Source of the DNA: CAJXZP01 sp963974475
GTDB lineage: Bacteria; Bacteroidota; Bacteroidia; Flavobacteriales_G; Salibacteraceae
Direction of reading: 5' to 3'
Length of the DNA: 64,000 nt
Assembly (NCBI GenBank): GCA_963974475.1
Contig: CAXBCR010000014.1
Location: forward strand, 1-64,000
Below the pieces are notes generated by a model. It was not told where the DNA came from and did not search any database. It was given only the letters and a program-made list of their open reading frames with translations. The position numbers were made by a program, and so were the translations under genes. Each line of letters begins with the position of its first letter. Position 1 is the stretch's first letter. Below, in pieces: positions 8,849-18,078 of this stretch.

Positions 8849-9589
8849 ATGAGTGCACCACGTAAAAGAAAGGATATTTCTAAAAAAATCGCCAAGTTAT
8901 CTAAGTCCCAAAAAGACGAATTGTATCACTATTTAGCGACCTTTATAAAAGACCAAAGACGCGACCGACTCAACGGAGTTTTGGACAATAGAACCACTCA
9001 TTTTTGTATTGCTATGGAAGACTTGTTTTACGAGCGAAATTCGGGTGCTATTATTAGAACTGCAGATGGATACGGAATTCAGAATATAAATGTCATTGAA
9101 CCGAAGGATTCTTTTAAATCTAAAGTAACCAACATAATCTCGAAAGGAGCGGAAAAATGGGTGACAAAAACTCAATTTGGAGACCCTGAAACAGGCGTTA
9201 TGGATTGCATTCAAAAATTACGCGCAGATGGCTATCAAATTGTAGCCACCTCTCCTCATACCGATGGGCACACCATTCATGATTTTGACATCAGTAAAAA
9301 ATCGGCTTTCTTTTTGGGAACCGAGAAAACAGGAATATCGGATGTAATTATGCAAGAAGCCGATGATTATATCAGTATGCCTATTTATGGATTTACCGAA
9401 AGTTATAACGTATCGGTAGCCAATGCCATCCTACTTCATGAAATGATTAATAGGCTTCGAAATAGCGACATCGATTGGCACCTCAACGAGGAGGAGCGAA
9501 ATGAATTGTTACTCGACTGGACCATGAAATCTATTGTCAGTTCAGAAATGATTGCCGAAAAATTTATTGCAGACCAAGGTTGGGAATAG
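8849..9589 (+). CDS. trmH: TrmH/SpoU-family RNA 2'-O-methyltransferase
   Basis: A 246-residue SPOUT methyltransferase. The three family motifs are present: NSGAIIRTADGYG (64-76, with catalytic Arg70), FLGTEKTGISD (155-165), and the knot segment MPIYGFTESYNVSVANA (177-193). The resemblance is closest to TrmH, which methylates the ribose of G18 in tRNA. A C-terminal helical extension is present. The ATG at 8849 (MSAPRKRKD) is preferred over an upstream in-frame start at 8786, which would overlap the divergent promoter and the thioesterase start. Confidence 0.88.
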   Translation: MSAPRKRKDISKKIAKLSKSQKDELYHYLATFIKDQRRDRLNGVLDNRTTHFCIAMEDLFYERNSGAIIRTADGYGIQNINVIEPKDSFKSKVTNIISKGAEKWVTKTQFGDPETGVMDCIQKLRADGYQIVATSPHTDGHTIHDFDISKKSAFFLGTEKTGISDVIMQEADDYISMPIYGFTESYNVSVANAILLHEMINRLRNSDIDWHLNEEERNELLLDWTMKSIVSSEMIAEKFIADQGWE

Positions 9590-9608
9590 TTGATTTGTTG
9601 CGCTTAGG

Positions 9609-9715
9609 AAAACTATGGTAAAGGTTTTCCTTTGTATGGAATAAAACCATGGCAAAAGCTATTGGCTAAGGCTTTCCTTTGCGCTGCAAAGGTTCAACCA
9701 AGCCATAGCCAAAAG
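9609..9715. repeat. Structured intergenic repeat in a convergent spacer
   Basis: Two related direct units, 9609-9634 and 9654-9681, share the pattern AAAA-CTATkG-TAAgGyTTTCCTTTG. The second unit starts a nested structure. TTGGCTAAGGCTT (9662-9674) pairs with AAGCCATAGCCAA (9700-9712) over 13 bp with one mismatch, enclosing a perfect CCTTTGC/GCAAAGG hairpin (9676-9692). It lies between the 3' ends of trmH and the DUF4139 gene. There is no T-run, so it is not a standard terminator. It resembles a REP-type intergenic element. Confidence 0.6.
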
Positions 9716-9741
9716 CCAACTTCAAAAGCAACTACGCGCCA

Positions 9742-11391
9742 CTACAAATTTACTTGCGAACCTTTAGGGTATTTTACCTCGTAATCAAATCTAAAAGTTT
9801 CACTTTTACCAGCTTCCAACGTTTTTGTCCATTTTAAAATTCCCGTTTCCACATCATAATCTGCACCCGCAATTTCACCTACGCTAACCATAATTTCCTT
9901 ACGTTTGGAAACCGGTACTCTATCATAAATCACAACAGTTACCGCTTCTTTATTCGTGTTTCTAACCGAAATTTCATACACATAGTTCTTTTTCACATTG
10001 CTACCCACTCTATTATGTGTACATAAATCCTTTACTTTTTCTTGGGTTAAAATAACACCCCTATCACGTCCTAATGAAACCTGAAGCGTATCGTCTGAAC
10101 TTGAAGTGAAAATATAAGACTTGCCCACGTAGGTGTTATTATAAAACAAAGTCGCATTTCCTGGAACCAAATCATATTGTGCCCAATCCACAATGGATGC
10201 CGTTAAAAAGGCTTCTTTCTCCAAACTTGGCACAGCATAATGATTAAAAGTAGCAGGAATTTCAATTTGTTTAATGAATACTTGCTTTCTGGAATTATCA
10301 CTCAAAATGGTGTATTTGCTCGAAATAACATACGAAGTATTCAACGCATTTAACACTTGATTTCCGCTACCATAGCTCGCTTTATCAACCGACTCAATCA
10401 TTGGGTACGCACCGTTATTTGGAACTGATGAAGCCACCACCCCTTGTTCTGGCGCAGCCTCATCTTCCATCGCCATGGCATTATCATAACTACCATAACC
10501 AGCGGTTTTTCTGTTTGCTTCATATTTTTTAGCTCGGTAAAAATCCAAATACCATGGGTGTAATTCTGGTTTTTGATTGCCATATAAAGGTCGTGTGGTC
10601 GACAACAATAAATCCACATTTTCCCAATTCACTCCCGTACCTTGATTTACTAGGGCGTGGTAATCCACATCAATATTGGTCGCTCCCGATTTTGCTTTAA
10701 TATTATACTTTGGCATCCATCCAGCCATACGGGTAAAAAATGAAAAATCAAACTTTGCCTGCATGGAACGCTCACTAGAAATCTCCACAATGATTCTACC
10801 CACCTGAGTAAATTTATAACTATTCTCTTGGGCCAAATTACCATTAATTCTAGCTTCATCAGCCAATAATTTCGTTCTAATATTGGTGTTTTTTAGCTCC
10901 ATTTTCGCAATATCACTAAACCGAGAACGGTAATACTTTGCCATCGCATCCAGCTGGGTTACGGTTAATGATGCATTGGCTCCTGCCAGTTTTTTATTGG
11001 CTAATATAAGTTGTTTTTCTTCTTTCAAGGCCGTGTTCTCCGCCTCAATTAAATAGCGTTTATCGCGATACATTTTTAATGAATCTTCTAAAAGCGTTAC
11101 TCTTAAAGGCTTTGATTTTGCATACGGGTAAAAGTTTTCAAATTTCACCGATAGTATTTCAAAATCGCCAATTCCTCCAACCTGAATGGTATTTGGGTCA
11201 ACAAAATGGGTTAAATTATCCAAAATAATGTGTTGCCTACCCGGGGAAATAGACACTTTTGCTTCTCGATTTATCATCGCTCCAACGGGGTAAACTGTTA
11301 CTCCTACTATTTTACTATCTACCGTTTTTTCTGCTGCCCAACTTGCAGTTACCAAAAAGAAAGAACAGGCAATTATCCATAAGTTTTTCAT
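9742..11391 (-). CDS. DUF4139 (mucoidy inhibitor MuiA-like) exported protein
   Basis: A 549-residue exported protein with the DUF4140 N-terminal domain (about 25-125, starting VTVYPVGAMINREAKV) and the DUF4139 C-terminal domain (about 205-545). A coiled region at about 115-175 lies between them. The signal peptide MKNLWIIACSFFLVTASWA fixes the ATG at 11391. An in-frame start 27 nt upstream would bury the signal peptide. The Rhizobium homologue MuiA affects mucoidy, but the molecular function of the family is unknown. A Tyr/Gly/Ala-rich stretch near residues 290-340 interrupts DUF4139. It is divergent from surE. Confidence 0.8.
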   Translation of the reverse strand: MKNLWIIACSFFLVTASWAAEKTVDSKIVGVTVYPVGAMINREAKVSISPGRQHIILDNLTHFVDPNTIQVGGIGDFEILSVKFENFYPYAKSKPLRVTLLEDSLKMYRDKRYLIEAENTALKEEKQLILANKKLAGANASLTVTQLDAMAKYYRSRFSDIAKMELKNTNIRTKLLADEARINGNLAQENSYKFTQVGRIIVEISSERSMQAKFDFSFFTRMAGWMPKYNIKAKSGATNIDVDYHALVNQGTGVNWENVDLLLSTTRPLYGNQKPELHPWYLDFYRAKKYEANRKTAGYGSYDNAMAMEDEAAPEQGVVASSVPNNGAYPMIESVDKASYGSGNQVLNALNTSYVISSKYTILSDNSRKQVFIKQIEIPATFNHYAVPSLEKEAFLTASIVDWAQYDLVPGNATLFYNNTYVGKSYIFTSSSDDTLQVSLGRDRGVILTQEKVKDLCTHNRVGSNVKKNYVYEISVRNTNKEAVTVVIYDRVPVSKRKEIMVSVGEIAGADYDVETGILKWTKTLEAGKSETFRFDYEVKYPKGSQVNL

Positions 11392-11563
11392 CCGTATATT
11401 TTTTAAAAAATTAACCACTAGCCAATAAGCGTGCCGAAAAATACCATTTGTTATCCAATTTTTGAGAACCTAATTAATACTAACTCCTTTTATTTTGGTC
11501 TATTTATCACAAAAAACCGCTCCAATTCTATGAAAAAATTACTTTCGTTTCAAATTTCAAAAC

Positions 11564-12346
11564 ATGTCAAAAAAACCACTCATTTTAGTTACCAATGATG
11601 ACGGTGTTACCGCCAAAGGCATTAACTGCCTGGTAGAAGTTGCCAAACAATATGGGGACGTAATAGTGGTTGCTCCAGACAAACCACAATCAGCTATGGG
11701 GCATGCAATTACCATTAACTCCATTCTTCATGTTAATGAAATTTCGGTTAATGACAACGTAACCACGTTAAGTACCACAGGAACTCCTGTAGATTGTGTG
11801 AAATTAGCGGTCAATGAAATTTTAAAACGTAAACCAGACCTCGTTTTGAGTGGCATTAATCACGGTTCAAATGCCTCCATTAATGTCATTTATTCAGGTA
11901 CGATGTCTGCCGCGGTCGAAGCATGTTTAGAAGGAATTCCAGCAATTGGTTTTTCGCTTTTAGATTTCGACCATGATGCTGATTTCACCGCCTCCAAGCA
12001 TTACGCCAACCTCATCATTCCACATGTTCTTGAAAACGGAATTCCAACGGGTGTTTGCCTCAACGTAAACATCCCTAAATTGGATTTGAAAGACATTAAA
12101 GGAATTAAAATTTGCAGGCAAGCCAACGCCAATTGGGAGGAGAAATTTGATAAAAGAACCAATCCCCACGGAAAAACTTACTATTGGCTCACAGGTGATT
12201 TCGTAAATTACGAAGCCGGTGAGGATAGCGATTTGTATGCTTTAGATCATGGGTACGTTTCCATTGTACCCACCCAATTTGACATGACCGCGCATAAATC
12301 AATCGCCACTCTTGAAAATATTTTTAAAGATGTTAGAAAAAGATAA
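11564..12346 (+). CDS. surE: 5'/3'-nucleotidase SurE
   Basis: A 260-residue SurE-family metal-dependent phosphatase that removes phosphate from nucleoside monophosphates. The metal-binding NDDG is at 11-14. PDKPQSAMGHAIT near 39-51 and SGINHGSN near 95-102 carry further active-site residues. Length is typical. The ATG at 11564 gives MSKKPLILVTNDDG. It is the first gene of a plus-strand run with a small membrane protein gene overlapping its 3' end, then lpxB. Confidence 0.93.
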   Translation: MSKKPLILVTNDDGVTAKGINCLVEVAKQYGDVIVVAPDKPQSAMGHAITINSILHVNEISVNDNVTTLSTTGTPVDCVKLAVNEILKRKPDLVLSGINHGSNASINVIYSGTMSAAVEACLEGIPAIGFSLLDFDHDADFTASKHYANLIIPHVLENGIPTGVCLNVNIPKLDLKDIKGIKICRQANANWEEKFDKRTNPHGKTYYWLTGDFVNYEAGEDSDLYALDHGYVSIVPTQFDMTAHKSIATLENIFKDVRKR

Positions 12347-12608
12347 ATTCTGGATAGGAATCGTAATTGGTACACTATTACCTATCGCTATTTACACCAT
12401 TTTCGCGTTAGGTATGGAAATGGCCGACCGTTATGTTTCCAATGAAATTAGCGAGAAATTTCAACTCGTGCTCATTGCCGTAAACGCTATAGTGATGCGC
12501 CAATTTATGATTAAAAGAAAGCAAGATAATATTGGTAAAGGCATACTATTCATCACCTTTGCCACTGTAATTGCACATGTGATTTATTATTACACGGACC
12601 TTTTGTAG
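12330..12608 (+). CDS. Small three-helix membrane protein of unknown function
   Basis: A 92-residue protein with about three hydrophobic helices (roughly 8-27, 43-56 and 68-86). I recognise no family. The start at 12330 (MLEKDKFWIG) overlaps the last codons of surE by 17 nt. An in-frame ATG at 12312 would overlap more. Its position between surE and lpxB suggests translational coupling and perhaps an envelope role, but that is inference. Confidence 0.65.
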   Translation: MLEKDKFWIGIVIGTLLPIAIYTIFALGMEMADRYVSNEISEKFQLVLIAVNAIVMRQFMIKRKQDNIGKGILFITFATVIAHVIYYYTDLL

Positions 12609-12645
12609 TCCATCTCAATACTAAATCCATTTAAACGGATCTATA

Positions 12646-13785
12646 ATGAAATACTTTTTAATTGCAGGCGAAGCCTCCGGAGATTTACATGGAGGAAATT
12701 TAATTAAAGCATTAAAAAAAGAGGATCCCGAAGCCGAATTTGTAGCTTGGGGTGGTGAATTGATGGAACAGGCCGGAGCCACCATTTTAAAGCACTACAA
12801 AGAACTAGCGTTCATGGGCTTTTTGGTGGTTATTCAAAATCTCAGAACCATTTTAGGGAACGAAAAACGTTGCAAATCTCAAATTATGGATTTCAACCCT
12901 GATGCAATTATTTTTATAGATTATCCAGGGTTTAACTTACGTATTGCAAAATGGGCAAAAGCGCAAAATTTCAAAACACTTTATTACATTTCGCCCAAGG
13001 TATGGGCATGGAAACAAAGTAGAGCGTGGAAAATTAAAAAAACCATCGACAAGATGTTTGTTATTTTCCCCTTTGAAGTACCGTTTTATAAAAACTACGA
13101 CTATGACGTGGATTTTATAGGACACCCATTAATGGATGCCATTGAACAATTTCAAAGTAAGGGACAAACATTTGAGACTTTCACCCAAGAAAATAATCTT
13201 ACCCAACAACCCATTATTGCGATGCTACCCGGAAGCAGAAACGATGAAATAAGTCACATGTTACCCATCATGCTGGAAACAGCAACGCAATTTCCAGATT
13301 ACCAATTTGTAATTGCGGGAGCCCCCTCTCAAGAAGTATCGTTTTATCAAGAGGTGGCTAAAACTAAGAACTTAAAAATCGTTTTTGGAAAAACATACGA
13401 ATTACTTAACCATAGTACAGCAGGGCTAATCACCTCAGGAACTGCCACTTTAGAGGCAGCTTTATTTGGAGTACCTCAGGTAGTTTGCTACAAAGGAAAC
13501 GCCATTTCTTATGTGGTAGCCAAACAGTTAATCAAGGTTAAATATATTTCGCTAGTCAACTTGGTTTTGGATGCTGAGGTGGTTCAAGAATTGATCCAAG
13601 GTGATTTAACGACCGAAAAAATTTCTGCCGAATTGAAACTAATTTTGCACAACCCTGCTCATTTAAACAAGATGCAAAATGATTACGAAGCTTTGCGTAG
13701 GGCCTTAGGTCACGCGGGAGCTTCGGAAAGAACTGCAAAATTGATGTTAAACTACTTGAATCAAGCATCTGAAACAGTCAAATGA
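12646..13785 (+). CDS. lpxB: Lipid-A-disaccharide synthase
   Basis: A 379-residue GT-B glycosyltransferase (family GT19). LpxB joins UDP-diacylglucosamine to lipid X in lipid A synthesis at the inner membrane. Diagnostic segments: the N-terminal AGEASGDLHGG (residues 5-15), the FIDYPGFNLR segment near 89, YYISPKVWAWK near 119, MLPGSRNDEI near 204, and the C-terminal TSGTATLEAALFGVP near 267. Length is typical. It shows the organism makes lipid A. An ATGA overlap with a possible upstream start of the next gene makes coupling plausible. Confidence 0.93.
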   Translation: MKYFLIAGEASGDLHGGNLIKALKKEDPEAEFVAWGGELMEQAGATILKHYKELAFMGFLVVIQNLRTILGNEKRCKSQIMDFNPDAIIFIDYPGFNLRIAKWAKAQNFKTLYYISPKVWAWKQSRAWKIKKTIDKMFVIFPFEVPFYKNYDYDVDFIGHPLMDAIEQFQSKGQTFETFTQENNLTQQPIIAMLPGSRNDEISHMLPIMLETATQFPDYQFVIAGAPSQEVSFYQEVAKTKNLKIVFGKTYELLNHSTAGLITSGTATLEAALFGVPQVVCYKGNAISYVVAKQLIKVKYISLVNLVLDAEVVQELIQGDLTTEKISAELKLILHNPAHLNKMQNDYEALRRALGHAGASERTAKLMLNYLNQASETVK

Positions 13786-13820
13786 TTATTTTTGGCGCCA
13801 ATATTGGATTACCAATTCAC

Positions 13821-14987
13821 ATGAGTAAACGCCTCTTATTTTTCATTTTGATTTTATGGACCTCTGTGGGAGTTTCCCAACAGCGTGAACGATTAGTTTT
13901 AGGTTTATTTTGGAACGAACGTCCACAAACTATCATCGTTTCGGTACGAGGTGGCGAATACGTGCTCATTGCAGATGGTAACTTAGAAATTCCGCTAGGT
14001 ACGAGTGACATGTTTCACATTAGTACCGATGGAAATAAGGTAAAAGTTAAAAACCTAAGTAAAACATTTGGCTCCTTTACCAAGATTGAAATCAAAGAAA
14101 TAAACGATACATCTAGTATCAATATTAAATCTACCAAGCCCAAATTAGCCAATCGAGTTTATGAAGATGATTTTAGAATTTACGCCAGTGAAGGACGTCT
14201 AAAAATTTTAAATGATGCTGAACTAGCCAATTATGTAGCAGGCGTGGTACAATGGGAATCCGGTAATGGAAACGCTCCCGAATATTACCAAGCGCAAGCT
14301 ATTATCACGCGTACCTATGCCCTACGAAATATCAACAAATACGAAAGCCAAGGGTTTAATTTATGCGACCGGGTAGATTCGCAAGTATACAAAGGTAGAA
14401 CGCAAAACAAAGATATTTTACGTGCAGTTAAAGCCACAAAAGACCTGGTTTTGGTAGATGATAACATGAATTTGATTTCGGCTGTTTTTCATTCTAATTC
14501 TGGAGGTCAAACGCACAATTCAGAAGAGGTTTGGAGTAAACCTGTACCCTACCTTAGAGCAGTAGTAGATACCTTTAGCATTGGTCAACCCCATTATGAA
14601 TGGGAAAAAACAATGACCACTGAAAAATGGTTATCCACTTTAAAAAAAGTGTACCATGTAGATGTTTCAAATAAAAAGACAAGACATCAATTAGTCCATT
14701 ATTGTCCAAAAAAACGGAGAGACTACATGCTGCCCAATGGCCAATTAAAAACCACTCAAGTCCGTTCTACCTTTGGATTACGCTCCACTAATTTTTGCGT
14801 AAAAGAAAAAGGAGATTACGTAATTATTACAGGAGTTGGATTTGGTCACGGTGTTGGTTTTTCGCAAGAAGGAGCAATGAAAATGGCTAATTACGGCTAT
14901 TCTCACACCGAAATTTTACTCTTTTACTATACCGGAGTACATTTGGTAAATGTACACACCATGGATTTATTAGAAGGTGGGGAATAG
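13821..14987 (+). CDS. SpoIID/LytB-domain protein
   Basis: A 388-residue exported protein. After a signal peptide (MSKRLLFFILILWTSVGVSQ) comes a short N-terminal region and then a SpoIID domain: VAGVVQWESG with the conserved Glu expected for a lytic transglycosylase, FHSNSGGQT, and the closing GFGHGVGFSQEGAMKMA motif. In sporulators SpoIID cleaves peptidoglycan. In non-sporulating Bacteroidota its role is not established. An in-frame ATG at 13782 overlaps the lpxB stop as ATGA. I prefer 13821 because it places the signal peptide at the N-terminus. Confidence 0.82.
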   Translation: MSKRLLFFILILWTSVGVSQQRERLVLGLFWNERPQTIIVSVRGGEYVLIADGNLEIPLGTSDMFHISTDGNKVKVKNLSKTFGSFTKIEIKEINDTSSINIKSTKPKLANRVYEDDFRIYASEGRLKILNDAELANYVAGVVQWESGNGNAPEYYQAQAIITRTYALRNINKYESQGFNLCDRVDSQVYKGRTQNKDILRAVKATKDLVLVDDNMNLISAVFHSNSGGQTHNSEEVWSKPVPYLRAVVDTFSIGQPHYEWEKTMTTEKWLSTLKKVYHVDVSNKKTRHQLVHYCPKKRRDYMLPNGQLKTTQVRSTFGLRSTNFCVKEKGDYVIITGVGFGHGVGFSQEGAMKMANYGYSHTEILLFYYTGVHLVNVHTMDLLEGGE

Positions 14988-15053
14988 ATTTTTGCCAGAT
15001 ACCCTTGGCACGTAAACCTACCTCCATTTAAATCTCAACCCCATTTATTTTAT

Positions 15054-17213
15054 TTGGTTATCTTTAGGCTTGTGAAATGGCTCAACCACATCCCTTTATT
15101 CCGCCTCATTGTTCCCTTTTCTTTGGGTATAATGTGGTCTTTCTACCATCCCATGCCAGTTGGCTTAGTTGCGATTTCATTCACGTTTTTTTTATTGATT
15201 AGTACCCTATTCATTTTACGACTAAGATTTATTCATTCCCAGTATTTTAATCGTTGGATTTTTGGTGTTTTCATCACCCTTTTCTTTTTTATCATTGGAA
15301 ATACCTTATCCAATTCTCGTATCGAAATTTTTAGCCCAAGTCACTTTTCCAAGTCCATCCATCTGGATAAGAAACCACAAGCCTACCTTGCTATCATTGC
15401 GTCCGAACCAGAAATAAAACCAAATTCTCTTAAGGCGGTTGTAGAAATTACACAAATAAAAATAGACGATAAATGGCAAAGCTCAACTGGTAAATGCTTG
15501 GTTTATTTAAAAAATAATGAAGGTATTTCTTTAAAATATGGCGATGAAATTAATTTCCTAAAAACTCCTACTTCTATTGACCCTCCAGCAAATTTTGATG
15601 AGTTTGATTACAAAAATTACCTAGCCCATCATTACATTTACCATCGGTTATATTTAGCCGCACCCGACTTTAAAATTATTGGTTTTCATCCGCTTTGGTA
15701 CGTGAAAGAAAAAGCGATTACTTGGAGAAACTACCTTCTAGCCCGCTACCAAAAATATGGCATTGAGGGAGCTGAATTAGCCATTCTTTCTGCGCTCTCC
15801 CTAGGAAAAAAAGAATCGTTAACCCCTGATTTAAAATCGGCTTATTCAAGTGCAGGTGCCATGCATGTACTAGCCGTTTCAGGGCTTCACGTAGGTATCA
15901 TCTTTTTTGTTTTACAGTTCATTCTGGGCTGGATGGACAAAATAAAAAATGGCAAGGTGTTGAAAGCTATTGTGATGATTATCGCAATTTGGCTTTACGC
16001 CTTTCTTACCGGATTAAGTCCATCGGTAATTAGAGCTGCCACCATGTTTACCTTCATGATAGTAGCCCTATCTTTTCAGCGAACCAGTAATATTTACAAC
16101 ACCTTAGCATTGTCGGCATTTGCCATTTTATTATACGAGCCATTTATGTTGCTCGAAGTCGGTTTCCAACTTTCTTACCTTGCCGTGATTGGTATCATTT
16201 TCCTGCATCCTTACCTCTATGAGCTTGTAGAAATACCGCCAGGTTTACTGGATAAAGCATGGAATATTACCTGTGTTTCCTTAGCGGCTCAACTAGTTAC
16301 AGCACCTTTAGGGATTTTGTATTTCCATCAATTCCCAACCTATTTTCTGTTTTCAAACCTCATCGTCATTCCAGCCGCATTCCTTATTATTTTCATGGCT
16401 ATTGCTTTTCAAATCTTGTCTGTTCTGCCCTACGTGGGTTTCATTATTGCTTTCTTACTAAAATGGGTGATTTGGGCACTAAACTGGCTCGTGCAAGGAA
16501 TGCAGCAACTACCTCATTCACTTATTTCTGGTTTAGACATTACGGTGATTGAAACCTGGTTTATGTATCTTATTATCGTGTTTACCACGATTTGGCTCAC
16601 CCAATACAATCGAAAATTCATGATATACTCTCTCGGGGTTATATTGCTATTAGCCGCCTCTCAAACCATTGAGAAATATAATCAATTAAATCAACGAGAA
16701 ATTACGTTTTATCACACAGGTAAGGAAACATATTTGGAATTTGTTAAAGGCACTTCTTCTTCCATAATTGCAAATCCCTCGCTAATTTCTAATACCGATA
16801 AAATGCAGTTTTACGTATATCATCATCGTTGGAAAAGAGGGTTGCCCTCTGAACATCTTGGGTTAGATACTTTAAATACGGATGGTCTAAATTTATACGT
16901 TCTTGGAAACACCTCTATTTTAGAAGTGGATAATCAGCACCTTTTTTCTTTACCACAAGTTGAAAATTTGTCGCCCGACATATTATATTTCAATACCTAT
17001 AAGCATAATTACATCAGCCAATTGGCCACCCTAAATTATGCACCAAAAATTATTATTGGCGTGGCATGTTCTAAAAAAACAAGTGAAAAGTTAACTCAGC
17101 TTTGCCTAATGAAAAATTGGGAGTACTACTCCATTAGACAAGATGGAGCGGTAAAAATAGCGCTGAACGAATATCTAAAACCATTAAGTTTTACGCCCCA
17201 AAAACATCACTAA
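15054..17213 (+). CDS. comEC: ComEC/Rec2-family DNA uptake channel
   Basis: A 719-residue polytopic membrane protein. It begins with a DUF4131-type region: membrane helices, then a soluble OB-like domain near 100-200. The competence core follows, with the hallmark HVLAVSGLHVGI near 270-281 and many helices to about residue 520. The last 190 residues look like a metallo-beta-lactamase remnant, ending in a WEYYSIRQDGAVKIAL strand, but the HxHxDH metal ligands are missing. ComEC carries single-stranded DNA across the inner membrane. The start is TTG 15054 or GTG 15072. The 3' end overlaps the convergent hydrolase gene by 23 nt. Confidence 0.85.
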   Translation: MVIFRLVKWLNHIPLFRLIVPFSLGIMWSFYHPMPVGLVAISFTFFLLISTLFILRLRFIHSQYFNRWIFGVFITLFFFIIGNTLSNSRIEIFSPSHFSKSIHLDKKPQAYLAIIASEPEIKPNSLKAVVEITQIKIDDKWQSSTGKCLVYLKNNEGISLKYGDEINFLKTPTSIDPPANFDEFDYKNYLAHHYIYHRLYLAAPDFKIIGFHPLWYVKEKAITWRNYLLARYQKYGIEGAELAILSALSLGKKESLTPDLKSAYSSAGAMHVLAVSGLHVGIIFFVLQFILGWMDKIKNGKVLKAIVMIIAIWLYAFLTGLSPSVIRAATMFTFMIVALSFQRTSNIYNTLALSAFAILLYEPFMLLEVGFQLSYLAVIGIIFLHPYLYELVEIPPGLLDKAWNITCVSLAAQLVTAPLGILYFHQFPTYFLFSNLIVIPAAFLIIFMAIAFQILSVLPYVGFIIAFLLKWVIWALNWLVQGMQQLPHSLISGLDITVIETWFMYLIIVFTTIWLTQYNRKFMIYSLGVILLLAASQTIEKYNQLNQREITFYHTGKETYLEFVKGTSSSIIANPSLISNTDKMQFYVYHHRWKRGLPSEHLGLDTLNTDGLNLYVLGNTSILEVDNQHLFSLPQVENLSPDILYFNTYKHNYISQLATLNYAPKIIIGVACSKKTSEKLTQLCLMKNWEYYSIRQDGAVKIALNEYLKPLSFTPQKHH

Positions 17214-18054
17214 ACGAATAGGTTTCGTTTAACCGAACACCTCTGTCTGTGTTTTGTACCGTACACAATTCATTTTGGTGATCATGCTCAAAAAAGATGT
17301 AGTAATCATTATCTGCTGCCGATTTCAAAAACTTTTCTTTTTCATCCATTGTAAGTAACGGACGGGTATCATACCCCATCACGTAAGGAAGAGGAATATG
17401 ACCTGTAGAAGGAAGTAAATCTGCTGCAAATACAATGGTTTTACCTTTGTATTGAATATGAGGAATCATTTGCGCATCTGTATGCCCATCCGCAAAAAGA
17501 ATATCAAAACCCATTTCGGAACTGCTACCAAAACCCGATTCAAATCGATCTATAAATTGAAGTTGTCCACTTTCTTGAATCGGCAAAATATTTTCAGCCA
17601 AAAAGGAAGCTTTTTCTCTTGGATTAGGCTCTGTAGCCCACTGCCAATGGCGTTTATTGCTCCAAAACTTAGCATTTTTAAATGCGGGCTCTAATAATGT
17701 GCGATCCTTATTCCAAACGATACTTCCACCACAGTGATCAAAGTGGAGATGCGTTAAAAACACATCCGTAATGTCATCTCGATGAAATCCATTTTTAGCT
17801 AAATTTCCATCCAATGAATCTTCTCCATTTAAATAGAAATGGCCAAAAAATTTATCATCCTGCTTATCCCCAATTCCATTATCAATTAAAATTAATCGAT
17901 TGCCATCTTCAATCAACATAGAACGCATGGCCCAGTTGCACATGTTTTTTTCATCTGCTGGATTGGTACGCTGCCACAAGGCTTTTGGTACTACCCCAAA
18001 CATAGCACCACCATCCAATTTAAAGTTTCCGGTATTGATAGGATAAATTTTCAT
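17191..18054 (-). CDS. MBL-fold metallo-hydrolase
   Basis: A 287-residue metallo-beta-lactamase-fold protein. The zinc motif HxHxDH reads HLHFDH near residue 102-107. Further ligands are supplied by DGHTDAQ near 190 and FEHDHQ near 255. No signal peptide, so probably cytoplasmic. The shape resembles quorum-quenching lactonases and related hydrolases, but the substrate is unknown. It lies 24 nt after the DUF4924 gene on the same strand, forming a probable three-gene operon with it and the OmpH-like lipoprotein. Confidence 0.85.
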   Translation of the reverse strand: MKIYPINTGNFKLDGGAMFGVVPKALWQRTNPADEKNMCNWAMRSMLIEDGNRLILIDNGIGDKQDDKFFGHFYLNGEDSLDGNLAKNGFHRDDITDVFLTHLHFDHCGGSIVWNKDRTLLEPAFKNAKFWSNKRHWQWATEPNPREKASFLAENILPIQESGQLQFIDRFESGFGSSSEMGFDILFADGHTDAQMIPHIQYKGKTIVFAADLLPSTGHIPLPYVMGYDTRPLLTMDEKEKFLKSAADNDYYIFFEHDHQNELCTVQNTDRGVRLNETYSFSDVFGA

Positions 18055-18078
18055 CGTTCGTTTATTGTTTGTAAATCT

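Noticed and set aside
3311..9589. A MurNAc-recycling cluster formed by NamZ and the serine hydrolase
   Set aside because: The genes are 3 kb apart with unrelated plus-strand genes and a terminator between, and no NagZ, MurQ or AmiE-like gene is present.
11530..11598. A 22-codon frame starting ATGAAAAAATTAC that overlaps the surE start, possible regulatory upstream ORF
   Set aside because: The peptide has no recognisable feature and overlaps surE out of frame by chance-level length. No arrest motif or hairpin accompanies it.
13782..13820. Start of the SpoIID-like gene at the ATGA overlap with lpxB
   Set aside because: Attractive for coupling, but it places 13 residues before a well-formed signal peptide. 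The ATG at 13821 is more likely; coupling cannot be ruled out.
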